Below, one piece after another: positions 1-8,210 of a stretch of DNA of 64,000 nt. The DNA is from Phycisphaerae bacterium (lineage in GTDB: Bacteria; Planctomycetota; Phycisphaerae; UBA1845): NCBI GenBank assembly GCA_029260135.1, contig JAJDDV010000110.1, positions 1 to 64,000 of the forward strand. The letters run 5' to 3'. A program made the translations under genes and the position numbers. Numbering within the stretch: the first letter of the stretch is position 1; every line of letters begins with the position of its first letter. A model generated the notes under the pieces. The model was given only the letters and a program-made list of their open reading frames with translations. It was not told the origin of the DNA and ran no database searches.

Positions 1-309
1 CCGGACGGGTCTTCATTGAGGTTGGTCGAGGATCGGTGCTTGTGGAGTCATGTCGAGTCGGATCGGTGTGAATCGCCACCGCTGTCGTGCGTTCCCCGGT
101 GGCCTTTCATTCGGCCCACGTTGTTGCCAGTTTCTTGCCACCGTTTGGCTGCGGCGTCGCGCGGCAGGTTGGATCCTCATTTCGGGTGAGCTGGGACCAC
201 GTTCTGCGTAGGCGTCTCGATTGTGTGCTGTTTCCGTTTTGTGCCTTTGTTTTCCTCGTTCTCGGTAGCGAGAAAGGCGTTTTTCAGCGGCACTTTTTTT
301 TGGATATCC
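1..309. other. Upstream intergenic sequence, no gene seen
   Basis: No open frame here has a convincing start, ribosome binding site or recognisable protein. The stretch becomes T-rich towards its right end and leads into the promoter-like region at 310-343. The left edge of the window may cut a longer intergenic region. Confidence 0.5.
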
Positions 310-343
310 TTGACTTCTATCGGTCCGTGTGATAATTTCACAC
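310..343 (+). promoter_or_regulatory. Candidate extended -10 promoter with overlapping palindrome
   Basis: A -35-like TTGACT (310-315) is followed after 15 bases by GATAAT (331-336), which is preceded by TGT (328-330), the extended -10 signature. A perfect inverted repeat GTGTGA-TAATT-TCACAC spans 327-343 and covers the -10 element, so a dimeric repressor bound there would block RNA polymerase. The short spacer is compensated by the extended -10. It would give a leader of roughly 290 bases before the giant surface protein at 631. Inferred from sequence only. Confidence 0.5.
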
Positions 344-630
344 TCTGGTTCCAATGTTGTCTCGGAGGCGGTGAAAGCAGGCAATCTTTTTTTGTTCGTA
401 CTGCAAACCTCTGTATTGCCTTTGTGATTCGTCGGGTGTCATCGCCAAACTCCGAGCGCATGGTTTAGTGCGCTGCGCGAACGGAGATGTCCGCGCGTAG
501 GCGCGATTGTCGCGCGTTGCGGGGAGAGGGTTCAGGCGCGCGGTTTGTGCTGGAACGGACTATCCGAGCGTTGGAGTTTTCCGACGTGGACGCTTCGCGG
601 TTTCTCGCGGGGCAATGGAGGAGGGATCAG

Positions 631-3600
631 ATGTACCGACTTCGCGGACTCGTGATCGGCTTGGCGGTGTTCGCCGTAGGCGCATTCCAGTTCAACCCCG
701 TTTTGGGGTCTGATGACGAATGTTATTGCGTCGGCGGCGCGACCTTCCTGAAGCTGCGCTACAACGGTGCCAGCGGGACTCAGGTGGCCGTCAACGATGG
801 TGGTGTCATCATTTTTGACGCTGCATTGAACGACGGGGACGAGTTCTCGCTCTACGGTGGCCGCGATAATGGTCGCTTTCTCTCGAACAATCTCGTTCTC
901 ACGGCCGGGGGTGCGGATACGACCATTCATGTGTCGTGCTCCACTCCGCTCGATATCGGGTTGGTGTTCGGGCCGTTTACGGTGGTGAACCTTGCGTCGC
1001 GGGAAGGCGGTTACTGCATTCCCGAGCCGAGCTGCCCTACGGGTACGAACCCGGTCGATCTCACTGAGGATGATCAGGGCGAAGTCTGTGTGGCGAGCCT
1101 TCGGCCGTTGACGACGGCGGGGACTCCGGCGTCCTTTGTGATGACCGCCCGCACGATGATTGACACCGGTGCGCCGACGGATCCGGACGCGGCGGGGACG
1201 GCAGGGTCGGTCAAGATCAGCGATGACGGAGCGGGCGTAAAGACCGCGAGTTGCGGCGGTAGCAAGGCGATCTCGGGCAAAGGTGGTCATCAGGACGAGG
1301 AGTTGATCTTTACATTCGACGCGCCGGTTTCAGCGTCATGCGTACGCGTGGGTCTCGACGGCGTTCACTTCCACGATAGCAGTTCGTCGATCCAGTTTGC
1401 ACCCACACCCAAGGCGGACGCGGGCGCGGATCTGACGGTACACGAACTGGCGCCTGTGATGCTCGACGCCACGGGGAGTTCGGCGCCGCAAGGCGCACCG
1501 CTGCTGTTTCAGTGGACGCAGACGGCGGGGCCGGCTGTGACGCTGTCGGATGCCAACGGCGCACAGCCGACGTTCGTTGCACCGGACGTGGCGCAGTCGG
1601 CGCTGCTCGAGTTTCGGGTTGAGGTGTCGTCGGGGACTCAGAGTTCGATCGACACGGTGATGGTCGCGGTCAATCAACACATCCCTGGTAATGCCGTTCC
1701 GGTGGCGGATGCCGGTGAGAGCAAGGCGGTTGTGGAACGAACGGGTGTCGTGCTGGACGGAAGGGGCACGTTCGATGCGAACGGCGATGCGCTGATCTAC
1801 CAGTGGGTACAGACGCAGGGGCCGCCGGTGATTTTGTATGACGCGAATTCGCCCCGCGCGAGGTTCCTCGCGCCGGAGTATCCGGTGCCGATCACTTATT
1901 CGTTCCGGCTGGTGGTTACGGACGGCCGGGCGATGTCCGTATCGAGCACGTCTTGCAGCAGCAGTTCCGAGGATGATACGCCTATCCTCTTCATCTCCAG
2001 TGTCGGTTCACCCGGTTACGACTACACGATCCTCACGGCGGAGATTGAGGCTGCGTTTACGGATGAGCACGGTCATCATGGGGTCGTTCCGTTCGACGCG
2101 CTGACGTCGCTGCCGCCGGGGCTCGAGATCGACGCGTTCAAGGTGCGTGAGACGACGGGGCACATTTACGTCAACATGGTGGATCGTACCTGTCTGTGCG
2201 ACACGGCGGCGGATTGCGACGATGGCGATTTCTGCAACGGTTCTGAGACGTGCGACCCGGCTTGCGGGTGTCAGCCTGGAACCGCGCCGACCTGTGACGA
2301 CGACAACGTCTGCAACGGGACCGAGACGTGTGATCCTGCGAGCGGTTGCCAGTCGGGGACTCCGCTCAACTGTGACGACGGCAATGTGTGTAACGGCGTC
2401 GAGACGTGCGATCCGATTACGGGTTGTCAATCGGGATCGCCGCTCGTTTGTGACGACGGTGATCCGTGCAACGGCGACGAGACGTGCAATCCCATTGTTG
2501 GCTGTCAGCCGGGTCCGCCGATCGATTGCTCGGCGTTGGATGACGCATGTCACGAGGGTGTCTGCAACTCGGCGACCGGTCTGTGTGAGGCTTCGCCCAC
2601 GCCGGGCGCCTCGTGCGATGACGGCAATGCATGTACGACGAGCGATCTGTGCGACGCGGGCGGAAGTTGCGTCGGGACGACGGTCAACTGTGACGATGCC
2701 CTGTACTGCAACGGCGTGGAGTCGTGCGATCCCGCGATCGGATGTGTCGCCGGTACGCCCCCGAATTGTGACGACGGCGTGGCGTGTACGACCGACGCGT
2801 GCGACGAGGCGACGGACTCTTGCGCGCACACACCGGTGAACAGCGCGTGTGATGACGGATTACACTGCAACGGCGTGGAGACGTGCGACCCGGCGCTTGG
2901 CTGTCAGGCTGGTACGCCGCCCAACTGCAACGACGGCGTATCGTGTACGGACGACGCCTGTGATGAGGCGACGGACTCCTGCACGCACGCGCCGGACAAC
3001 AGCGTGTGTGATGACAACCTACACTGTAATGGAGTGGAGACGTGTGACGCGGTGAGCGACTGCCAGTCGGGCACACCTCCGAACTGTGACGATGGTGTTG
3101 CGTGTACGGTCGACGCTTGCGATGAGGTCAACGATACCTGTTCACACGCGGCGGATGACAGCCTTTGCGATGATGGGCTCTACTGCAACGGGGCTGAATC
3201 GTGCAGTGCGACGGCCGGGTGCCAGGCGGGAACTGCACCGAACTGTGATGACGGAATCGCCTGTACGGTCGATAGCTGTGACGAGTCGGGTGACGCCTGC
3301 GTTAACGCTCCGGATCAGGGAGCGTGCGACGACGGGAATTCATGCACGGACGACGCCTGCGTTCCGGGAACAGGGTGCGTTTTCACGCCTGACGACAGTA
3401 ACTCCTGTAGTGACGGCGCCTACTGCAACGGGCTCGAGCTTTGCGTGGCGGGCGTTTGTCTGGCGGGTAATGATCCGTGCCATGACGGTGTCGGGTGTAC
3501 GGTGGACGCGTGCGATGAGGCGGCGGACACCTGCTCGAACACGCCGGACAACAGCCTGTGCAGCGATGGTTTTTACTGCAACGGTAACGAGACGTGTGAT

Positions 3601-6600
3601 CCCCTGAACGACTGCCAGGCGGGTACCGCGGTTGATTGCGGTCACGTGGACGATCAGTGTAACGTTGGCGCGTGCGATGAGGCACTCGACACCTGCGTTG
3701 CCCAGCCGGCCAACGAAAACCAGCCCTGCGTGGACGGTTTGTTCTGTACGGTTGGCGAAGTATGTACGGGTGGGAGTTGCGGCGGTGGAACGGCGCGTGA
3801 CTGCGGCGACGGCGTGGGGTGCACGGTTGACACGTGCGACGACAACGCTGATCAATGCGTCAACACGGCGGACCATAGCCTCTGTGATAACGGAGAGTAT
3901 TGCGACGGATCGGAGACGTGCGATCCGGTCAACGATTGTCAGCCCGGATCGAATCCTTGTCCGGGTCTAAAGTGTCACGAGGTGTGGGATCAGTGCGTCG
4001 ATTGCCTCGGCGACAGTTGGTGCGACGACGGCTTGTACTGCAACGGATCGGAGACCTGTGTCGGAGGCGTATGTCAGCCGGGTACGCCGCCTTGTGGCAG
4101 TGACGGCGTGTCCTGTACGGTCGACGGATGTGACGAGGTGGGCGACGTCTGCACGCACGTTCCGGACAACGCGCTCTGTGCCGACGGCCAGTACTGCAGC
4201 GGCGTTGAGACTTGTGATCCGCTGAATGATTGTCAGCCGGGAACCGCGGTCGACTGCGATGACGGCGTTGGTTGCACGGTGGACCAGTGCGACGAGGCCA
4301 AGGACATGTGCCTCAATCTGCCGAACAGCAGTCTCTGTGATGACACGCTCTACTGCACCGGCGTCGAGACGTGTGATGCGATCGCCGACTGCCAGCCGGG
4401 CACGCCGATCGATTGCAGCCATCTCAACGACCAGTGCAACCTCGGCGCGTGCGACGACTCGCTGGACACGTGCGTCCAGCAGCCCGCCAATGAAGGGTTG
4501 GGCTGTGACGACGGCGCCTTCTGCAGTGTCAGCGAAATGTGCAGCGGTGGCGCCTGCGGAGGAGGCGTGGCCAGGGATTGCGCCGATCTGGTCGATTGTA
4601 CGGTGGATTCCTGTGATGAGGCCGGTGACACCTGTGTCCACACGCCGCAGAACTCGCTCTGCGATGATGGAAACGTCTGCACGGACGATACGTGCGACGC
4701 TGCTGCGGGTTGCGTGTTTACGCCGGATGACACCAACAGTTGTGACGACGGGCTGTTCTGCAACGGTCCGGAGATCTGTTCCGGTGGTACGTGTCAGACC
4801 GGTGCCGATCCGTGCGATGACGGTGTCGCCTGTACGACGGATTCGTGTGACGAATCCACCGACACCTGTACCCATCTCCCGCAGGCAAGTCTCTGCAGTG
4901 ATGGACAGTTCTGCAACGGTGTGGAGATCTGTGATGTGCTGACCGGCTGTCAGTCCGGTCCGGCCGTCGACTGCGATGATACCGTGAGCTGCACCGTCGA
5001 CGTTTGCGATGAGAACAAGGACCTGTGTCTCAACACACCGAATCACAGCGCTTGCGATGACACGCTGTATTGCACCGGCGTTGAGCTATGTGATGCACTG
5101 GCGGGTTGTCAGCCGGGCACACCCGTGAACTGCGACGACTCGGTGACGTGTACGGTGGATTCGTGCGACGACGTGGCGGATACGTGCTTGCACACGCCGA
5201 CGGACAGTCTGTGCAACGACGGACAGCACTGCAACGGCGTGGAAACGTGCGATGCCTTGCTGGGTTGCCAGTCGGGTACGGCACCCGACTGCGACGATAC
5301 GGTCGCCTGTACGATCGATGCCTGCGATGAAGTGACGGATACGTGTACGCATACGCCGGACGACGGTGCGTGTAGCGACAGTGACGTTTGCACTGGAACG
5401 GAAACCTGTAATCCGCTTTCGGGATGTCAGCCGGGTACGCCGCTCGTCTGCGACGATATGAATCCATGTACGGATGACTCCTGCGATGCCGTCCAGGGCT
5501 GTCAAACGACGCCGGATGACACGAACAGTTGCGAGCTGGATGGGACGCTGTGCACGATCGATCTCTGTGTCGGCGGCGTTTGCCAGACGGATACGGTGAC
5601 GTGTCCGCCGGACGAGGAGTGTGCGACCTTTGCCTGCAATCCGATGACGGGTGTCTGCGACGCGTCGCCGATCAACGAGGGATTGCCCTGTCTCAGCGAC
5701 GGAAACGAGTGCACGAACGATCTTTGCGTCGCCGGGATGTGTGACCATCCGGACGTCGCCAACGATACACCGTGCACGGATGACGGCAATGAGTGTACCG
5801 ACGACGTGTGCCTCCTGGGCGACTGTTCGCACCCGGACATCTTGGACGGGTCTGCCTGCGCGAGCGACCAGATCGCCTGTACGCTCGACGTCTGTGTGAC
5901 CGGCGTCTGCGAAAATGATCCGCTGGATGATTTCTGCGAGGATCACCAGTACTGCACGGGCACGGAGATTTGCGATCCTGCCGTCGACTGCGTCTCGTCG
6001 GGTGATCCGTGTCCGGCGGCGGAAGTCTGCTGCGAGAGCAGCGACGTGTGTGCGACGGAGTGTTGCGACGATACCGACTGCGACGACACGAATCTCTGCA
6101 CGACGGACGCTTGTGTGGCCGGCGTGTGCCAGAATACGCTTGTGACCTGCCCGGATGATGGGTTGTACTGCACGGGTACCGAAGCGTGCGATCCGGCGAC
6201 CGGGCTGTGTACATCGAGCGGCATTCCGTGCTCTGCCCCCGCGGCGCTGTGCTGCGAAGACTCGGACATCTGTGTGGCGCAGTGCTGCTCGGATGCGGCC
6301 TGCGATGACGGTGATCTGTGTACCACGGACCTGTGCGTTGGCGGTTCGTGTGTGAATGCCGCGGTGGTCTGTGCCGATGACGGTCGGTTCTGCACGGGGA
6401 CGGCGTCGTGTGATCCGGGCACGGGCCTGTGTGTCTCGAGCGGATTCGCCTGTCCGCCGGATCAGGTCTGCTGTGAGATCTCGCAGAGCTGCGAGGAGCA
6501 GTGTACGGTGATTCCGACGGTCTCCGAATGGGGCCTGATCGCCCTGGCCTTGATGCTCCTGACCGGTGCGAAGGTTTACTACGGCGGTCGGTCGGCCCAG

Positions 6601-6621
6601 ACGGCACCGGTTCGATCGTAG
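631..6621 (+). CDS. Giant secreted cysteine-repeat protein with IPTL-type exosortase sorting signal
   Basis: A 1,996-residue predicted surface protein. I start it at ATG 631 because GGAGGAGGG (617-625) lies five bases upstream and the first ~26 residues form a signal peptide; an upstream in-frame ATG at 487 has neither. Order of parts: a short beta domain with CxC (about 28-135), two PKD/K319L-like domains beginning VDAGAD/ADAGES-style (about 260-350 and 357-450), then about 1,430 residues (520-1957) of tandem cysteine-rich units of the form CDDGxxCNGxExC...GCxxGTxxxC. It ends with IPTVSEWG (1961-1968), a hydrophobic helix and a short tail containing Arg, the IPTLxxWG-CTERM sorting layout. 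The exosortase H gene follows immediately, so it is the likely processing enzyme. The repeats are probably disulfide-rich and extracellular; the ligand or role is unknown. Confidence 0.9.
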   Translation: MYRLRGLVIGLAVFAVGAFQFNPVLGSDDECYCVGGATFLKLRYNGASGTQVAVNDGGVIIFDAALNDGDEFSLYGGRDNGRFLSNNLVLTAGGADTTIHVSCSTPLDIGLVFGPFTVVNLASREGGYCIPEPSCPTGTNPVDLTEDDQGEVCVASLRPLTTAGTPASFVMTARTMIDTGAPTDPDAAGTAGSVKISDDGAGVKTASCGGSKAISGKGGHQDEELIFTFDAPVSASCVRVGLDGVHFHDSSSSIQFAPTPKADAGADLTVHELAPVMLDATGSSAPQGAPLLFQWTQTAGPAVTLSDANGAQPTFVAPDVAQSALLEFRVEVSSGTQSSIDTVMVAVNQHIPGNAVPVADAGESKAVVERTGVVLDGRGTFDANGDALIYQWVQTQGPPVILYDANSPRARFLAPEYPVPITYSFRLVVTDGRAMSVSSTSCSSSSEDDTPILFISSVGSPGYDYTILTAEIEAAFTDEHGHHGVVPFDALTSLPPGLEIDAFKVRETTGHIYVNMVDRTCLCDTAADCDDGDFCNGSETCDPACGCQPGTAPTCDDDNVCNGTETCDPASGCQSGTPLNCDDGNVCNGVETCDPITGCQSGSPLVCDDGDPCNGDETCNPIVGCQPGPPIDCSALDDACHEGVCNSATGLCEASPTPGASCDDGNACTTSDLCDAGGSCVGTTVNCDDALYCNGVESCDPAIGCVAGTPPNCDDGVACTTDACDEATDSCAHTPVNSACDDGLHCNGVETCDPALGCQAGTPPNCNDGVSCTDDACDEATDSCTHAPDNSVCDDNLHCNGVETCDAVSDCQSGTPPNCDDGVACTVDACDEVNDTCSHAADDSLCDDGLYCNGAESCSATAGCQAGTAPNCDDGIACTVDSCDESGDACVNAPDQGACDDGNSCTDDACVPGTGCVFTPDDSNSCSDGAYCNGLELCVAGVCLAGNDPCHDGVGCTVDACDEAADTCSNTPDNSLCSDGFYCNGNETCDPLNDCQAGTAVDCGHVDDQCNVGACDEALDTCVAQPANENQPCVDGLFCTVGEVCTGGSCGGGTARDCGDGVGCTVDTCDDNADQCVNTADHSLCDNGEYCDGSETCDPVNDCQPGSNPCPGLKCHEVWDQCVDCLGDSWCDDGLYCNGSETCVGGVCQPGTPPCGSDGVSCTVDGCDEVGDVCTHVPDNALCADGQYCSGVETCDPLNDCQPGTAVDCDDGVGCTVDQCDEAKDMCLNLPNSSLCDDTLYCTGVETCDAIADCQPGTPIDCSHLNDQCNLGACDDSLDTCVQQPANEGLGCDDGAFCSVSEMCSGGACGGGVARDCADLVDCTVDSCDEAGDTCVHTPQNSLCDDGNVCTDDTCDAAAGCVFTPDDTNSCDDGLFCNGPEICSGGTCQTGADPCDDGVACTTDSCDESTDTCTHLPQASLCSDGQFCNGVEICDVLTGCQSGPAVDCDDTVSCTVDVCDENKDLCLNTPNHSACDDTLYCTGVELCDALAGCQPGTPVNCDDSVTCTVDSCDDVADTCLHTPTDSLCNDGQHCNGVETCDALLGCQSGTAPDCDDTVACTIDACDEVTDTCTHTPDDGACSDSDVCTGTETCNPLSGCQPGTPLVCDDMNPCTDDSCDAVQGCQTTPDDTNSCELDGTLCTIDLCVGGVCQTDTVTCPPDEECATFACNPMTGVCDASPINEGLPCLSDGNECTNDLCVAGMCDHPDVANDTPCTDDGNECTDDVCLLGDCSHPDILDGSACASDQIACTLDVCVTGVCENDPLDDFCEDHQYCTGTEICDPAVDCVSSGDPCPAAEVCCESSDVCATECCDDTDCDDTNLCTTDACVAGVCQNTLVTCPDDGLYCTGTEACDPATGLCTSSGIPCSAPAALCCEDSDICVAQCCSDAACDDGDLCTTDLCVGGSCVNAAVVCADDGRFCTGTASCDPGTGLCVSSGFACPPDQVCCEISQSCEEQCTVIPTVSEWGLIALALMLLTGAKVYYGGRSAQTAPVRS

Positions 6622-6656
6622 ATGATCGACGATCAGGTTTGAGCGGAATAACCATG

Positions 6657-6690
6657 GACCCACGGCGCGGGCGTGCCGTGGGTCTTTTCT
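6657..6690 (+). terminator. Rho-independent terminator after the giant surface protein
   Basis: A perfect 10-bp stem GACCCACGGC / GCCGTGGGTC (6657-6666 with 6675-6684) encloses an 8-base loop and is followed by TTTTCTT. It lies 35 bases past the stop codon, so the surface protein and the exosortase genes are probably transcribed separately. Confidence 0.85.
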
Positions 6691-6771
6691 TATACTTGAC
6701 AGCGAAGCATGCTTGATGACAGTGATTTGCGGCGGTGCCGTCGCTTGGTAACCTGATGCGGCCGAGATCGG

Positions 6772-7467
6772 GTGTGCGCAGCTTTCTGTGCGGATGACTC
6801 CTCTTTCGTGTGTGAGTATGGCGTGGGCAGACGCAGAAAGAACGTGAAGAAGAAGCGTGACGGCCAGTCGTCACCGGGACCGAGCACGGGACGATCTCGT
6901 CCCGCGGGGGGAGAGGGGGCAGGTCGCCGGCAACGGTTTCGCTCCTGGGTGAGGTCCAATCGGTCCGACCTGCGGTTCCTGCTCATCTTCGGGGTCTGTC
7001 TGAGTGTCTACTATGCCGCGACGTTGACCTCGCCGATCAAGAACGGTTTTTTCCCCACGTATTTGCGATGGAACGCTTCGGTCTCCGGGGCGTTGCTCCA
7101 GGTGCTCGGGCAGGACGTCGTCGTGGTGGACCAGTCGATCGGGTTGGTGGGCGGCGCTTCCATTCAGGTCGAGCGCGGGTGTGATGCGGTGGCTCCCTCT
7201 GCGCTTTTCGTTTCCGCCGTGCTCGCGTCGCCGGTGGCGCTGGGGTCGCGGCTTGCCGCCGCGGCGTTGGGCAGTGTCGCGCTGATGCTGCTCAATCTAC
7301 TGCGCGTGATCAGCCTTTTCCTCGTTCGGGTCTACTATCCCAAGGCGTTCGACACCGTCCACCTGGACGTGTGGCAGGCGCTGTTCATTCTGTTGGCCTT
7401 ACTGCTCTGGGCGCTCTGGGCCTCGCGCGCCTCGAAGAAGGCCAGGCTATCCCATGCCTCCGCCTAG
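6772..7467 (+). CDS. xrtH: Exosortase H (IPTLxxWG-CTERM specific)
   Basis: A membrane cysteine transpeptidase-like enzyme of the exosortase/archaeosortase family, expected to cleave sorting signals of exported proteins at the membrane. The conserved triad is visible: Cys137 in ERGCDAV, Arg178 in LNLLRVI and His197 in TVHLDVWQ, within a multi-helix membrane core starting near residue 67. The first ~65 residues are hydrophilic and Arg/Lys rich; the GTG start at 6772 is uncertain because no good ribosome binding site precedes it, and GTG 6844 is an alternative that gives a length nearer to compact XrtH proteins. The assignment to subtype H rests on family resemblance and on the adjacent IPTVSEWG protein. 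Its stop overlaps the next gene by 14 bases, indicating coupling. Confidence 0.85.
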   Translation: MCAAFCADDSSFVCEYGVGRRRKNVKKKRDGQSSPGPSTGRSRPAGGEGAGRRQRFRSWVRSNRSDLRFLLIFGVCLSVYYAATLTSPIKNGFFPTYLRWNASVSGALLQVLGQDVVVVDQSIGLVGGASIQVERGCDAVAPSALFVSAVLASPVALGSRLAAAALGSVALMLLNLLRVISLFLVRVYYPKAFDTVHLDVWQALFILLALLLWALWASRASKKARLSHASA

Positions 7468-8200
7468 ACGATTACTTCGTTTCTTTGCCCTCGCGGCACT
7501 GTTCTTCGCCCTGTTGATGGCACCGTGGCCGGGGTTGGAGCGCGGCTATTCCCATCTCTTCCGCAGGGGTGGTGATGTCGTCTTTTCTTCGCGCTTCTGG
7601 TTCTGGCCGCAAGCGCGTGTTCGTTTTCTCGATCTGAGCGCGCCGGACCTGGTGAGCCGGATCAACGCGGTGATTCCCGGTCGCCTCCCCTCGGGGTTTG
7701 AACCGCCGCCGGCGCAGGGCGTCAAAGACACGCTGATGGTGCTGATCAACCGCGACACACCGGCCTCGACGGGGCAGTTGCGAACGAGCAGTCGCTATGT
7801 GGCCTTTGGTCCCACGGCGATGATCATTGCACTCGTCCTGGCGACGCCGCTCTCCTGGCGGCGGCGCGGTTGGGCGTTTTTCTGGGCTTTCCTGCTGATT
7901 CACGCGTTTATCGCGTTGCGACTGACCCTGACACTCACCGCGAACGGCTTCGCCGCTGACAAGCTCTATGCGTTGTTTCACCCGAGTGTCTTCTGGCGGG
8001 GCATGCTCGGGCGCGTTGAGGCGTTGATATCGGATGATCCCACCGTCTCTTTCGTCGTGCCGGCGTTCATCTGGTTCCTTGTGACGTTTGGATCGCGTGC
8101 GGTGTGGTCGTCCCGTGCGTCGCGACCGGACGATGCCAGGTCCGACGTCGACTCGCGGTCGTCGTCGGGAGGTGCCCGCACGGACCTTCCTCGGGGGTAG
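7454..8200 (+). CDS. Exosortase H-associated membrane protein
   Basis: A 248-residue protein that starts inside the end of xrtH (ATG 7454). It has an N-terminal membrane helix (about 8-26), a periplasmic segment of roughly 90 residues, then further helices (about 116-133, 137-157 and 190-215) and a hydrophilic Arg/Ser/Asp-rich tail. Position and architecture match the membrane protein that accompanies exosortase H in other genomes, which is known by co-occurrence only; its biochemical role is not established. The overlap suggests the two proteins are made in fixed ratio and may form a complex. No catalytic motif was recognised. Confidence 0.7.
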   Translation: MPPPRRLLRFFALAALFFALLMAPWPGLERGYSHLFRRGGDVVFSSRFWFWPQARVRFLDLSAPDLVSRINAVIPGRLPSGFEPPPAQGVKDTLMVLINRDTPASTGQLRTSSRYVAFGPTAMIIALVLATPLSWRRRGWAFFWAFLLIHAFIALRLTLTLTANGFAADKLYALFHPSVFWRGMLGRVEALISDDPTVSFVVPAFIWFLVTFGSRAVWSSRASRPDDARSDVDSRSSSGGARTDLPRG

Positions 8201-8210
8201 AATCACTTTG

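Noticed and set aside
487-630. In-frame upstream start (ATG 487) for the giant surface protein
   Set aside because: It has no ribosome binding site, and the residues 487-630 would place the clear signal peptide internally. ATG 631 has GGAGGAGGG and the signal peptide immediately after.
2008-2829. Long minus-strand frame antisense to the cysteine-repeat gene
   Set aside because: Arg-rich composition mirrors the repetitive, GC-rich coding strand; no family match or start signal. Same holds for the other antisense frames at 3967-5046 and 5086-6663.
6696-6701. TTGACA after the terminator as the -35 of an xrtH promoter
   Set aside because: No acceptable -10 element occurs 16-18 bases downstream.
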